A stretch of DNA of 64,000 nucleotides from an uncultured Tenacibaculum sp. (GTDB taxonomy: Bacteria; Bacteroidota; Bacteroidia; Flavobacteriales; Flavobacteriaceae): assembly GCA_947504185.1 (NCBI GenBank), contig CANNGJ010000002.1, positions 1 through 64,000 on the forward strand. Direction: 5' to 3'. The translations under genes and the position numbers were made by a program. Under the pieces are notes generated by a model, which saw only the letters and a program-made list of their open reading frames with translations, did no database searches and was not told the origin of the DNA. Of this stretch, positions 18,225 through 26,662 are shown piece after piece. Numbering within the stretch: position 1 is the first letter of the stretch; every line of letters begins with the position of its first letter.

Positions 18225-18725
18225 CTAATAATTTTGATTATTAGGATTAATATCAATAAATCTACCAAAAGGGGTTGATGGAGTTTCTTTAAATCTATAA
18301 TGAAAATATAAGGTGTACTTTTCTAAAGTAACAGAATTAATAAAATCTTCATCATCAAACATCTCATCATAATCTGTCCAAAAAATATCTTCCTCTTTCA
18401 ACAATCCTGAACTAGAAGCTATAATATCTTCAATAACAAATATTTGGCTTTCGATATCTTTTTTGCTATAACTTAATTCTAAATCTTTCAATTTAACCTC
18501 TCTTTCAAAAGAAAGAATACTATTATCTATCTCTATACTATCTGGGTTATTGTTTATAATGAATACATATAAAACTGGAAAAACTACAAGATGAATTAAA
18601 ATAAATAAAGAAATCATTTTAAACAATAACCTGTTTTCTTTTCTTCTTTCACTTACTTTCCATAAAGTATAACTAACATAAAGTAATATAGAAATAATTA
18701 TAATATTAATAATAGTGTTAAGCAT
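18225..18725 (-). CDS. Small two-helix membrane protein, unknown function
   Basis: This 166-residue protein has two membrane helices near its N-terminus (about 4-22 and 36-58) and an acidic soluble remainder rich in E, D and S. No signal peptidase site or recognised motif. It forms a pair with the downstream small membrane protein gene at 17865. The ahcY terminator lies just upstream, so a promoter must fall in the short gap before 18725. I could not see a clear one. Confidence 0.55.
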   Translation of the reverse strand: MLNTIINIIIISILLYVSYTLWKVSERRKENRLLFKMISLFILIHLVVFPVLYVFIINNNPDSIEIDNSILSFEREVKLKDLELSYSKKDIESQIFVIEDIIASSSGLLKEEDIFWTDYDEMFDDEDFINSVTLEKYTLYFHYRFKETPSTPFGRFIDINPNNQNY

Positions 18726-18751
18726 AGCAATTTAATTAGAATTGTAAATAT

Positions 18752-18783
18752 AAAAGCCCTTGCAATTTCTTGCAAGGGCTTTT
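18752..18783 (-). terminator. Intrinsic terminator of ahcY
   Basis: A 14-bp stem (AAAAGCCCTTGCAA / TTGCAAGGGCTTTT) with a 4-base loop lies 20 bases behind the ahcY stop codon on the minus strand. Confidence 0.9.
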
Positions 18784-18802
18784 GTTATATCTAGATTATA
18801 TC

Positions 18803-20119
18803 CTAGTATCTATAATGTTCAGGCTTATATGGTCCTTCAACAGTTACACCAATATAAGAAGCTTGTTCTTCACGTAACTCAGTTAATTCAACACCAATTT
18901 TAGCTAAGTGTAATTTTGCTACTTTTTCATCTAAATGTTTTGGTAACATATATACATCGTTTCCGTAAGCATCAGCATTGTTCCATAATTCAATCTGAGC
19001 TAATGTTTGATTTGTAAATGAGTTAGACATTACAAAACTTGGGTGTCCTGTAGCACATCCTAAGTTTACTAAACGCCCTTCTGCTAAAATAATAATATCG
19101 TTTCCGTTTACATTGTACTTATCAACCTGAGGCTTAATAGTATCTTTAGTATCACCAAAGTTTTCATTTAACCAAGCCATGTCAATTTCATTATCAAAAT
19201 GCCCAATGTTACAAACAATAGCTTTGTCTTTCATCGCCTCAAAATGACGTCCTTGAACAATATCTTTGTTTCCTGTAGTAGTAATAATAATATCAGAATT
19301 ACTAACAACAGTTTCTAATTTCTTTACTTCAAAACCATCCATTGCAGCTTGTAACGCACAAATAGGATCAATTTCAGTAACTGTTACAATAGAACCTGCT
19401 CCTTTAAAAGAAGCTGCTGTTCCTTTTCCTACATCACCATATCCACAAACAGTTACACGCTTTCCTGCTAACATGATATCTGTTGCACGACGAATTGCAT
19501 CAACAGCAGACTCTTTACATCCATATTTGTTATCAAATTTAGACTTCGTTACAGAATCATTTACGTTAATTGCTGGCATTGGTAAAGTTCCGTTTTTAAC
19601 ACGCTCGTACAAACGGTGTACTCCAGTAGTAGTTTCTTCAGATAATCCGTTGATTCCTTTAGCTAATTCAGGGTACTTATCTAATACCATGTTTGTTAAA
19701 TCTCCACCATCATCTAAAATCATGTTTAATGGTTGCTTATCTTCACCAAAGAATAATGTTTGCTCGATACACCAATCAAACTCTTCTTCAGTCATATCTT
19801 TCCAAGCATAAACTGGCGTTCCAGCAGCAGCGATTGCAGCAGCAGCCTGATCTTGAGTAGAGAAAATATTACAAGAACTCCAAGTAACCTCAGCTCCTAA
19901 AGCTTGTAAAGTTTCAATTAAAACCGCAGTTTGAATCGTCATATGTAAACATCCTGCAATTCTTGCACCCTTTAATGGTTGCTCATCTTTATATTCCTCT
20001 CTTAAAGACATTAACCCTGGCATCTCAGCTTCTGCCAATTCAATCTCTTTTCTTCCCCAATCAGCCAAAGAAATATCTTTAACTTTAAAAGGTACGTATG
20101 TAGCGGTATTTGTGCTCAT
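18803..20119 (-). CDS. ahcY: Adenosylhomocysteinase
   Basis: This 438-residue cytosolic enzyme splits S-adenosylhomocysteine into adenosine and homocysteine, clearing the product of methylation reactions. Visible features are the substrate-domain motif [19 protein letters not shown], the NAD-binding glycine motif [13 protein letters not shown] (about residue 225), and the conserved C-terminus ending PYKPEHYRY. Length and motifs match the family fully. A perfect -7 box lies about 37-44 bases upstream at 20156-20163. No SAH riboswitch was seen. Confidence 0.97.
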   Translation of the reverse strand: MSTNTATYVPFKVKDISLADWGRKEIELAEAEMPGLMSLREEYKDEQPLKGARIAGCLHMTIQTAVLIETLQALGAEVTWSSCNIFSTQDQAAAAIAAAGTPVYAWKDMTEEEFDWCIEQTLFFGEDKQPLNMILDDGGDLTNMVLDKYPELAKGINGLSEETTTGVHRLYERVKNGTLPMPAINVNDSVTKSKFDNKYGCKESAVDAIRRATDIMLAGKRVTVCGYGDVGKGTAASFKGAGSIVTVTEIDPICALQAAMDGFEVKKLETVVSNSDIIITTTGNKDIVQGRHFEAMKDKAIVCNIGHFDNEIDMAWLNENFGDTKDTIKPQVDKYNVNGNDIIILAEGRLVNLGCATGHPSFVMSNSFTNQTLAQIELWNNADAYGNDVYMLPKHLDEKVAKLHLAKIGVELTELREEQASYIGVTVEGPYKPEHYRY

Positions 20120-20155
20120 ATTTATGTATATTTATGTATCTAAATTTTTGAGTCG

Positions 20156-20163
20156 CAAAATTA
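20156..20163 (-). promoter_or_regulatory. -7 promoter box of ahcY
   Basis: On the minus strand this reads TAATTTTG followed by C, a perfect match to the Bacteroidota -7 element TAnnTTTG. It lies 36 bases upstream of the ahcY start codon. Confidence 0.65.
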
Positions 20164-20182
20164 CGAAATAACTTTCTAAAAT

Positions 20183-20809
20183 ATGCCTATTCACAAAACA
20201 TTAACGGTAAGTAACAACTCTAAAGTATTGATTTGGAAGATAGAAGAATCTTTTGAAGATTTATCTGAAGGAATAGTACTTACTAAAAACAATCAAGACC
20301 GTGTTGATGGTATGAAATCTGATTTACATCGGAGAGGTTTTTTAAGTGTTCGACATTTACTAAAAGAAGTTGGCTATACTGATGCTGATTTAGTGTATGA
20401 TGAATATGGAAAACCTCATTTAAAAGATGGTAAGTTTATTTCAATTACGCATTCGTTTACTTTTTCTGGCATCATTATTTCTGATGAAAAACCTGTTGGA
20501 ATAGACATAGAAAAACAACGTGATAAAATCTTGAAAATCGCACATAAATTCACTCCTATTGAGGAATATAAATCTATTGCCAACCACGATGCTTTAGTAA
20601 GTAAACTCACTATTGTTTGGGGAGCTAAGGAAAGTTTATATAAAATCTATGGAAAGAAAAAATTACTCTTTTTAGAGAATATTTATATTGAAGACTTTTC
20701 TTTTGACACTAATAAAACTACTGGTAAAATATTATATGAAGGACAAACCTCTGAATATGAAATTCAGTTTTTAGAAACTGAAGGTTTTACCTGTGTGTAT
20801 GCGAGTTAA
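20183..20809 (+). CDS. 4'-phosphopantetheinyl transferase family protein
   Basis: This 208-residue enzyme should attach the phosphopantetheine arm of coenzyme A to carrier proteins. The two signature motifs are present: VGIDIEKQRDKI (about 107-118, Mg-binding Asp and Glu) and WGAKESLYKIYGKKK (about 146-160). Length fits the single-copy Sfp-like type common in Flavobacteria, which probably serves the fatty-acid acyl carrier protein. The start lies close to the divergent ahcY promoter. The next two small genes may be co-transcribed. Confidence 0.88.
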   Translation: MPIHKTLTVSNNSKVLIWKIEESFEDLSEGIVLTKNNQDRVDGMKSDLHRRGFLSVRHLLKEVGYTDADLVYDEYGKPHLKDGKFISITHSFTFSGIIISDEKPVGIDIEKQRDKILKIAHKFTPIEEYKSIANHDALVSKLTIVWGAKESLYKIYGKKKLLFLENIYIEDFSFDTNKTTGKILYEGQTSEYEIQFLETEGFTCVYAS

Positions 20810-20842
20810 TATTTAAAGTTTACTTTTGCTTTAAAATTATTC

Positions 20843-21079
20843 ATGATTCAAAAACTATCTCTTTCTCTGTTTTTCCTTTTTGGATTTTTCTTTATAAGAA
20901 TAACAGGTCCATATATTACAAATAAACTTAAAGAATTTCATAAAAAAGCTGGAACTGGATTAGACAAAAAAGAGATTATTTTTAAAATATTTAACCTCTT
21001 TTTTAAATTTGGCTCATGGATGTGCATTATTTATATCATTCTAATTTGGATTGATGTTGTTCAATTTCCTAATCAATAA
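20843..21079 (+). CDS. Small membrane protein, unknown function
   Basis: This 78-residue protein has two hydrophobic helices (about 3-20 and 52-72) around a basic loop (TNKLKEFHKKAGTGLDKKE). No family recognised. It starts 33 bases after the phosphopantetheinyl transferase gene and ends 20 bases before the thiamine-binding protein gene, so it probably rides on the same transcript. Confidence 0.5.
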   Translation: MIQKLSLSLFFLFGFFFIRITGPYITNKLKEFHKKAGTGLDKKEIIFKIFNLFFKFGSWMCIIYIILIWIDVVQFPNQ

Positions 21080-21099
21080 TTAAACTTTTTAAAATTTTC

Positions 21100-21360
21100 A
21101 TGAAAATATCTGTTGAGTTAACATTAACCCCTCTTCAAAACGAATTTGAAGAGCCAATTATCAACTTTATAAAAAAATTAAGAGCTTCTGGATTAACCAT
21201 TCTTGAAAATCCATTAAGTACCCAAGTATATGGTGATTATGATAAAGTAATGCAGGTCTTAACTACCGAAATAAAAGAAGCCTTTGAATTGATAGATAAA
21301 GGTTTGTTATTAATGAAAATTGTAAAATCTGACCGTAGCGATTATGAACCAAATTTTTGA
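21100..21360 (+). CDS. Thiamine-binding (DUF77/YkoF-like) small protein
   Basis: This 86-residue protein has the pattern of the thiamine-binding DUF77 (MTH1187/YkoF) family: an N-terminal strand ISVELTLTPL, a helix, the strand SGLTILENPLSTQVYGDYD, and a final helix and strand. Family members are small beta-alpha proteins that bind thiamine or related pyrimidines. Its end overlaps the PnuC-type transporter gene by 17 bases. With the kinase that follows and the nearby TPP riboswitch, this fits a thiamine salvage role. Assignment rests on pattern and context. Confidence 0.7.
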   Translation: MKISVELTLTPLQNEFEEPIINFIKKLRASGLTILENPLSTQVYGDYDKVMQVLTTEIKEAFELIDKGLLLMKIVKSDRSDYEPNF

Positions 21361-21976
21361 TTTCTTCCTAGCTTCTTACCAAAATAAACCAACATCTATC
21401 ATCATTATTGAAGCGATAATATTTGTATTTGGTATTGTAAGCGTTTGGTATGCTAAGAAAGAAAATATACTTGTATACCCAACAGGGTTAATTGCTACCA
21501 TACTATCTGTCTACTTATTATTTAAAGACAAACTAATTGGAGATATGATGATGAATTTTTATTTCTCAATCATGAGTATTTATGGATGGTGGAACTGGAG
21601 TAGAAAAAAAGATGACAAATATGTTGTTCCTATCACAAGAACAAACACTAAAGAAAAGATTATTGGTTTTGCTTTGTTTTTATTAACTGTATTTATTACT
21701 TTTTTGGTATATAAATCATCTGGAGTTAAAATAGAAACTTCTAATTATATAGATATGATTACCTCTGGTATGTTTTTTACAGGAATGTGGTACATGGCTA
21801 AAAAGAAATTAGAAAATTGGACCCTATGGATTATTGCTGATATCATTACTGTCCCGCTATACGCATATCGTGGCTGGGGAATGTTATCTTTACAATATTT
21901 AATTTTTACAATTTTAGCCATTCAAGGTTATTTAGCATGGAAAAAAAGCTTAGACAAAAAAGCATCAACCTTGTAA
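21344..21976 (+). CDS. PnuC/PnuT-type vitamin transporter
   Basis: This 210-residue inner-membrane protein has about seven hydrophobic helices and typical family patches (YGWWNWSRKK, FTGMWYMAKKKLENW, YAYRGWGMLSLQY, GYLAWKKSL). PnuC members carry nicotinamide riboside and PnuT members carry thiamine by facilitated diffusion, trapped by a kinase. The gene overlaps the thiamine-binding protein gene in front and the NadR-like kinase gene behind. A thiamine role is favoured by these neighbours and the riboswitch at 23081. A nicotinamide riboside role remains possible because of the kinase type. Confidence 0.85.
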   Translation: MNQIFDFFLASYQNKPTSIIIIEAIIFVFGIVSVWYAKKENILVYPTGLIATILSVYLLFKDKLIGDMMMNFYFSIMSIYGWWNWSRKKDDKYVVPITRTNTKEKIIGFALFLLTVFITFLVYKSSGVKIETSNYIDMITSGMFFTGMWYMAKKKLENWTLWIIADIITVPLYAYRGWGMLSLQYLIFTILAIQGYLAWKKSLDKKASTL

Positions 21977-22590
21977 AGGTTGTTTTATTTGGTCCAGAAA
22001 GTACAGGAAAGACTACACTTTCTCGTCAGCTTGCACGTCATTACAATACCGTTTGGGCTCCAGAATTTGCCCGTGATTATTTGCAAGAAAAATGGAATAA
22101 CGAACGTAAAATTTGTGAACAAGAAGATATTATTCCTATTGCTGAAGGTCAAATTCAGTTAGAAAACGATTTAGCTAAAAAAGCAGATAAACTTTTAATT
22201 TGCGATACTGATTTATTAGAAACCAAAGTATATTCTGAAGAATATTATGGCGGATTTGTAGATCCATTACTTGACGAAGCTGCAGTTGCAAATAGCTACG
22301 ATATTTATTTTTTAACCTATATAGATACTCCTTGGGAAGAAGACGATTTACGTGATCGACCAGAACAAAGGCTTGAAATGTTTAATGCTTTTGAAAACAC
22401 CTTAAAAAAATACAATCGTCCGTATGTTTTATTAAAAGGAGATAAAGAAACTCGTTTTAAAAAAGCGACTGAAATCATTGATAAACTAATCGCCTCTAAA
22501 GAAAATTTATATTCGTATTCTGATACTTTGATTGATTTAGATTTACACTTTTTACATCAAAATACGGATATAAGTAACCTACCTTCTTAA
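21937..22590 (+). CDS. NadR-like AAA family ATPase/kinase
   Basis: This 217-residue P-loop protein has Walker A GPESTGKTT (19-27), then FARDYL and a DTDLLETKVYSE region (about 88-100), typical of the ribosylnicotinamide kinase half of NadR. The adenylyltransferase half of NadR is absent. It overlaps the transporter gene by 40 bases. In PnuC systems the kinase traps the imported vitamin by phosphorylation, so this may act on nicotinamide riboside or, judged by context, thiamine. The substrate is not decided by the sequence. Confidence 0.8.
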   Translation: MEKKLRQKSINLVKVVLFGPESTGKTTLSRQLARHYNTVWAPEFARDYLQEKWNNERKICEQEDIIPIAEGQIQLENDLAKKADKLLICDTDLLETKVYSEEYYGGFVDPLLDEAAVANSYDIYFLTYIDTPWEEDDLRDRPEQRLEMFNAFENTLKKYNRPYVLLKGDKETRFKKATEIIDKLIASKENLYSYSDTLIDLDLHFLHQNTDISNLPS

Positions 22591-22592
22591 CT

Positions 22593-22997
22593 GTGAATAA
22601 AGAAATTTTATTTAAAGAATTACAATTTAAAGCTGTTCGAAGTTCTGGTGCTGGTGGGCAACATGTAAATAAAGTTTCGTCAAAAGTAGAGCTCTCCTTT
22701 AATCTTTTACTTTCTGAAGGCTTAAACGATGAAGAAAAAATAACACTTCAGAAAAACATAAAAAATCGACTTAATAAAGAAGGTATTCTATTGTTATCAA
22801 GTGGAGAAACTCGTTCTCAACACAGAAATAAAGAACTTGTTATAAAACGTTTTTTTGAATTAATTATCTCAAGCTTGATCAAGAAAAAAATAAGGAAAGC
22901 TTCCAAACCAACAAAGGCATCGATAAAAAGAAAGGCCGAAAATAAAAAACGAAATGCACTTAAGAAAGCCCTACGAAAAAAGCCTAATATGAATTAA
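22593..22997 (+). CDS. arfB: ArfB-like peptidyl-tRNA hydrolase (release factor fold)
   Basis: This 134-residue protein has the catalytic GGQ motif (SSGAGGQHVNKVSSKVEL, Q23) and a long basic C-terminal tail (about 100-134, rich in K and R). That is the layout of ArfB/YaeJ, which rescues ribosomes stalled on mRNAs without a stop codon. The start is GTG at 22593, two bases after the kinase stop. No in-frame ATG stands nearby, and the GGQ spacing from this start is normal. It is the last gene of the operon. Confidence 0.9.
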   Translation: MNKEILFKELQFKAVRSSGAGGQHVNKVSSKVELSFNLLLSEGLNDEEKITLQKNIKNRLNKEGILLLSSGETRSQHRNKELVIKRFFELIISSLIKKKIRKASKPTKASIKRKAENKKRNALKKALRKKPNMN

Positions 22998-23065
22998 GTA
23001 TTTATTTTTTTGATAGCCTAAATAAAAATTATTACTTCTTTGTGTTCTATTCTAAAAATCTGTTA

Positions 23066-23073
23066 TACATTTG
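23066..23073 (+). promoter_or_regulatory. -7 promoter box of the TPP-regulated transcript
   Basis: TACATTTG followed by CA is a perfect TAnnTTTG match. It lies just before the riboswitch, with a TTTG at 23039-23042 as possible -33 element (spacing slightly long). Confidence 0.65.
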
Positions 23074-23080
23074 CAGCGTT

Positions 23081-23155
23081 CTCGTAAAGGGGTGCCTAAT
23101 ATCGGCTGAGATCATACCCAATGAACCTAGAACAGGTAATGCTGTTTAGGGATTG
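23081..23155 (+). ncRNA. TPP riboswitch (THI element)
   Basis: The conserved core is complete: GGGGTGCC, then GGCTGAGA, ACCC, GAACCTAGAACAG, GTAATGCTGTTTAGGGA. The CTAGAACAG / CTGTTTAG arms form the pyrophosphate-side helix. It stands in the 5' leader of the TonB receptor gene at 23301, about 145 bases before the start. A hairpin with arms AAAACAT / ATGTTTT at 23166-23186 could be part of the expression platform. Binding of thiamine pyrophosphate should lower receptor expression. Confidence 0.95.
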
Positions 23156-23300
23156 TGAATGTAAAAAAACATTTAATAGATGTTTTAGTGTACAAATAAA
23201 AAAGTTATGCTTTTATATTTTTACGCTACGTTCAAAACACGTTAATTATTCAACAAAAACATAGAATAATTACCTCTTTTTATTCGATTTTATTTAAAAA

Positions 23301-25658
23301 ATGAGACCGATGTCTTTTAACAAACAGATGAAAGCTGTAGCTTTTTTAATGGTATTATTTGCAACCTTAACCGCAAATGCACAAGATTATATTTTAGCTG
23401 GTAAAGTAATTAACAGCAAGCAAGAGCCTTTAGTTGGTGCAACTGTTGCTGTAAAACAATTACAAAAAGGAACTTCAACTGATTTTGAAGGAACTTTTAA
23501 ATTAAACTTAATTAAAGGTAAACACACTATTGAGGTTTCTTACCTTGGTTATAAAACCTTGACTCAAGAAGTTGATATCACATCAAACCAAAGTATTACT
23601 TTAAACTTAGTTTCTGATGCTAATGTATTAGATGAAGTTTTAGTTTCTGCGGTTCGAGTAAAAGCAGATGCTCCTGTAACCCACTCTAACTTATCTAAAA
23701 AAGAAATAGCGAAACGTAATTTAGGACAAGACATTCCTATTTTAATGAACTATTTACCTTCAGTTGTTACAACATCTGATGCTGGTGCTGGCGTTGGTTA
23801 TACAGGGATTCGAGTTCGTGGATCTGATGCAACTCGTGTAAACGTAACCATTAACGGTATTCCTTATAACGATAGCGAGAGCCAAGGTACTTTTTGGGTA
23901 AACATGCCTGATTTTTCTTCATCAACACAGAGTATTCAGTTACAACGTGGTGTAGGAACTTCTACTAACGGAGCTGGTGCTTTTGGGGCAAGTTTAAATG
24001 TATTAACTGATGCAGATTCTGACGAAGCTTTTGGTGAAATCGCTACTTCTTTTGGGTCTTTCAACACACAAAAATATACTGCTAAAGCAGGAACAGGGAA
24101 ATTAAACGACCATGTAAAGTTTACAGGACGTATTTCTAGAATTACTTCTGATGGGTATGTAGATAGAGCTTCGTCAAACTTAAAATCGTATTTTTTGCAA
24201 GGAAGTTATGTTGATGATAATACTTTAATTAAAGGTCTTGTTTTTGGTGGTCATGAAATCACATACCAATCTTGGAATGGAGTTGATGCAGCTACACTAA
24301 AAAATGATAGAACTTTTAACTCAGCTGGTGCTTTATGGGGTGCTAACGGAGTTACTGGATATTATGATAATGAAGTAGATAACTACAAACAAGATCACGC
24401 TCAATTACATTGGAACCAAAAATATTCTGATAATCTATCTTCTAACATTGCTTTACATTATACTTTTGGTAGAGGTTTTTACGAGCAATATAAGCAAGGA
24501 GCTGATTTTGCTGATTATAACTTAACACCAATAACAATTGGTACAGAAACTATTAATACAACTGATTTAGTTAGAAGAAAATGGTTACGTAACGATTTTT
24601 ATGGAGTTACTTATAATTTAAATTATAAAAATGATAACCTAGATTTACTTTTTGGTGGTGCTTGGAACCAATATAAAGGAGATCATTTTGGTGAAGTAAT
24701 TTGGGCTCGTTATGCTTCTACTAGTGAAATAAGAAGTAAGTATTACGATAATTATGGAAACAAAGAAGATTTTAACCTTTTTGTAAAAGCTACTTATAAA
24801 ATCAACAACCAATTATCTTTATTTGCTGATCTTCAAAATCGAAATGTTTCTTATGAAGCAAACGGTGTTCAACCAAATTTAGTTGATGATACTTTTAACT
24901 TCTTTAATCCTAAAGCTGGTTTAAACTATAAGTTTAACGATAATAATAGCGTTTACTTTTCATATGCTCGCGCACAAAGAGAACCTAATAGAACTGATTA
25001 CGAAAATGGAAATCCTAAACCAGAAAAGTTAAATGATTTTGAATTAGGTTGGCGTTTAAATACTGATAACATTAAAGTTAACACCAACGTATATTATATG
25101 GCTTATCAAGATCAATTAGCGTTAACTGGTGAAATTGATAATGTAGGTTCTTTTATAAGGGCTAATATTGGAGAAAGTTATCGTTTAGGTTTAGAAGTAG
25201 ATGCTTCAATTAAAATTACTGACTACTTACAAGTAACCCCTAACTTTACTATTAGTCAAAATAAAAATGTTGATTTTAAAGAAACTGATGGAACTATTGT
25301 AACAAAATTAGGGGATACTAACATTTCTTATTCTCCAAATTTTATTGCTGGTAATGCTATAAATGTTCAGCCTACTGAGAATTTAAATATTGCTTTATTA
25401 TCAAAATATGTAGGTTCACAGTTTATGAGTAATAACGAATTAGCAGCATCGAAACTTGATAGTTATTTTGTAAATGATTTAAACGTTAATTACACCATAG
25501 AAACAAAATCAATATTTAAAAGCATTGTGTTATCTGGTTTGATAAATAATATTTTTAATGAAGAATATAGCTCAAACGGTTATATGTGGGGCACTACTCC
25601 ATATTACTTCCCACAAGCAGGAACAAACTTCTTACTTGGAGCTACATTAAAGTTTTAA
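23301..25658 (+). CDS. TonB-dependent outer-membrane receptor, probably for thiamine
   Basis: This 785-residue receptor has a signal peptide (ending TANAQ, about residue 28). A carboxypeptidase-like regulatory domain follows (GKVINSKQEPLVGATVAV, 34-110), then a plug domain (about 125-235, VGYTGIRVRGSDATRVNVTI). A 22-strand-type barrel follows, ending FLLGATLKF with the final aromatic residue needed for outer-membrane assembly. The TPP riboswitch in its leader is strong evidence for thiamine or a precursor as substrate, matching the riboswitch-linked receptors known in Bacteroidota. Translation could also begin at the second Met, residue 4. Confidence 0.9.
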   Translation: MRPMSFNKQMKAVAFLMVLFATLTANAQDYILAGKVINSKQEPLVGATVAVKQLQKGTSTDFEGTFKLNLIKGKHTIEVSYLGYKTLTQEVDITSNQSITLNLVSDANVLDEVLVSAVRVKADAPVTHSNLSKKEIAKRNLGQDIPILMNYLPSVVTTSDAGAGVGYTGIRVRGSDATRVNVTINGIPYNDSESQGTFWVNMPDFSSSTQSIQLQRGVGTSTNGAGAFGASLNVLTDADSDEAFGEIATSFGSFNTQKYTAKAGTGKLNDHVKFTGRISRITSDGYVDRASSNLKSYFLQGSYVDDNTLIKGLVFGGHEITYQSWNGVDAATLKNDRTFNSAGALWGANGVTGYYDNEVDNYKQDHAQLHWNQKYSDNLSSNIALHYTFGRGFYEQYKQGADFADYNLTPITIGTETINTTDLVRRKWLRNDFYGVTYNLNYKNDNLDLLFGGAWNQYKGDHFGEVIWARYASTSEIRSKYYDNYGNKEDFNLFVKATYKINNQLSLFADLQNRNVSYEANGVQPNLVDDTFNFFNPKAGLNYKFNDNNSVYFSYARAQREPNRTDYENGNPKPEKLNDFELGWRLNTDNIKVNTNVYYMAYQDQLALTGEIDNVGSFIRANIGESYRLGLEVDASIKITDYLQVTPNFTISQNKNVDFKETDGTIVTKLGDTNISYSPNFIAGNAINVQPTENLNIALLSKYVGSQFMSNNELAASKLDSYFVNDLNVNYTIETKSIFKSIVLSGLINNIFNEEYSSNGYMWGTTPYYFPQAGTNFLLGATLKF

Positions 25659-25682
25659 ATAAGGGAAAAGTGCTAGAAAAAG

Positions 25683-25713
25683 AAAAAAACCGATGCAATT
25701 GCATTGGTTTTTT
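25683..25713 (+). terminator. Intrinsic terminator after the TonB receptor gene
   Basis: A stem of AAAAAAACC-ATGCAA / TTGCAT-GGTTTTTTT with one mismatch lies 25 bases behind the receptor stop. Confidence 0.85.
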
Positions 25714-25764
25714 TATTAAAAAGTAGTTCTATTCCTCTTGAATTTTTATTTCAAAAAACATAAC

Positions 25765-25821
25765 TTCGCCAACTCCTGATATAAGTCATTGAAACGAACT
25801 CATATCATTAAAGTTAGCGAA
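25765..25821. repeat. Imperfect inverted repeat (57 nt)
   Basis: The outer arms TTCGCCAACT and AGTTAGCGAA pair with one mismatch. The inner arms GATAT / ATATC and AGT / ACT continue the stem past a small internal loop. There is no T-tract, so it is not a simple terminator. It lies between two terminators in a convergent gap and is not coding. Confidence 0.45.
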
Positions 25822-25827
25822 AGAAAT

Positions 25828-25856
25828 AAAAAAGCACTCTTTAAAGAGTGCTTTTT
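25828..25856 (-). terminator. Intrinsic terminator of the YceI gene
   Basis: AAAAAAGCACTCTTT pairs with AAAGAGTGCTTTTT. It lies 5 bases behind the minus-strand stop at 25862. Confidence 0.88.
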
Positions 25857-25861
25857 ATATT

Positions 25862-26491
25862 TTAAATTAACTCAATCTTCATGTTTAAATACAACCATTT
25901 TGTTGGCACATTATCTGACTTTTCGTTGACTATTAAATCATAATCAATTCCCCAATCAAATAAGTTTACTTGTCCGTCTAAAACTAATGAGCTAGCTATT
26001 TTTTCATTTGGTTTTCTAATTCCTGTAACGAATAACTTCACTTCTTTTTCTACTCCTTTAATCGACATTTTACCATTAACCTGATACCAGTCTAACCCCA
26101 TAGTGTATACATTAGTAGATTTAAATGTAATCTTCTCGTTATTTTCTCCAATAAACAATCCTGGAGTTTTAATTCTTGGTGTTAATTCTTTAGCTCTACT
26201 TACATTAAAAGAATTTGGATCTACTTCAAACGAAATTACCATATTTTCTAAAGGGTTACCTAAATCTAATCGTACAGGGTAATCAACTTTTAAATCATTT
26301 ATTGCTCCTACAAATGGTGTACTACAATGCCCGTGAGTAACAAAAAAATTAATTGTTTTATTTACATCGTTTTCTAATACTTTTGTAGTTTTAGCTTTCT
26401 TTTCAACTGATTTTGTTTTCGTATAACCGCTAACAATAATTACTGTTACTAATACAGTTAACAATAAAAAACTCTTTTTAATTTTGCTCAT
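25862..26491 (-). CDS. YceI family secreted lipocalin-like protein
   Basis: This 209-residue protein has an N-terminal hydrophobic signal or anchor (residues about 7-22) and a YceI-type beta-barrel. The family pattern is seen in NFFVTHGHCSTPFVGAINDL, in the middle LGNPLENMVISFEVDPNSFN, and in the C-terminal KGVEKEVKLFVTG. YceI proteins bind isoprenoid or amphipathic molecules in the periplasm. A near -7 box reading TATATTCG on the minus strand lies about 25 bases upstream. The exact ligand cannot be read from the sequence. Confidence 0.82.
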   Translation of the reverse strand: MSKIKKSFLLLTVLVTVIIVSGYTKTKSVEKKAKTTKVLENDVNKTINFFVTHGHCSTPFVGAINDLKVDYPVRLDLGNPLENMVISFEVDPNSFNVSRAKELTPRIKTPGLFIGENNEKITFKSTNVYTMGLDWYQVNGKMSIKGVEKEVKLFVTGIRKPNEKIASSLVLDGQVNLFDWGIDYDLIVNEKSDNVPTKWLYLNMKIELI

Positions 26492-26662
26492 AATAACACA
26501 TTTTATATTTCTACGAATATAGCTTCAGCTTGATGTGAAATATGTAAATGAAATGTAAAAAAAGTGTAAAAACTGCGAATTAAGTCAACAATTATTTTAA
26601 GTAATAAATTTATAGATTAGTAAATAATTTGCCTTTAAAAAACTAAAGTACAAAACCTCAAA

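Noticed and set aside
19266..19811. Plus-strand 181-residue frame inside ahcY
   Set aside because: The minus strand codes for a full, highly conserved AhcY; the opposite frame shows no domain.
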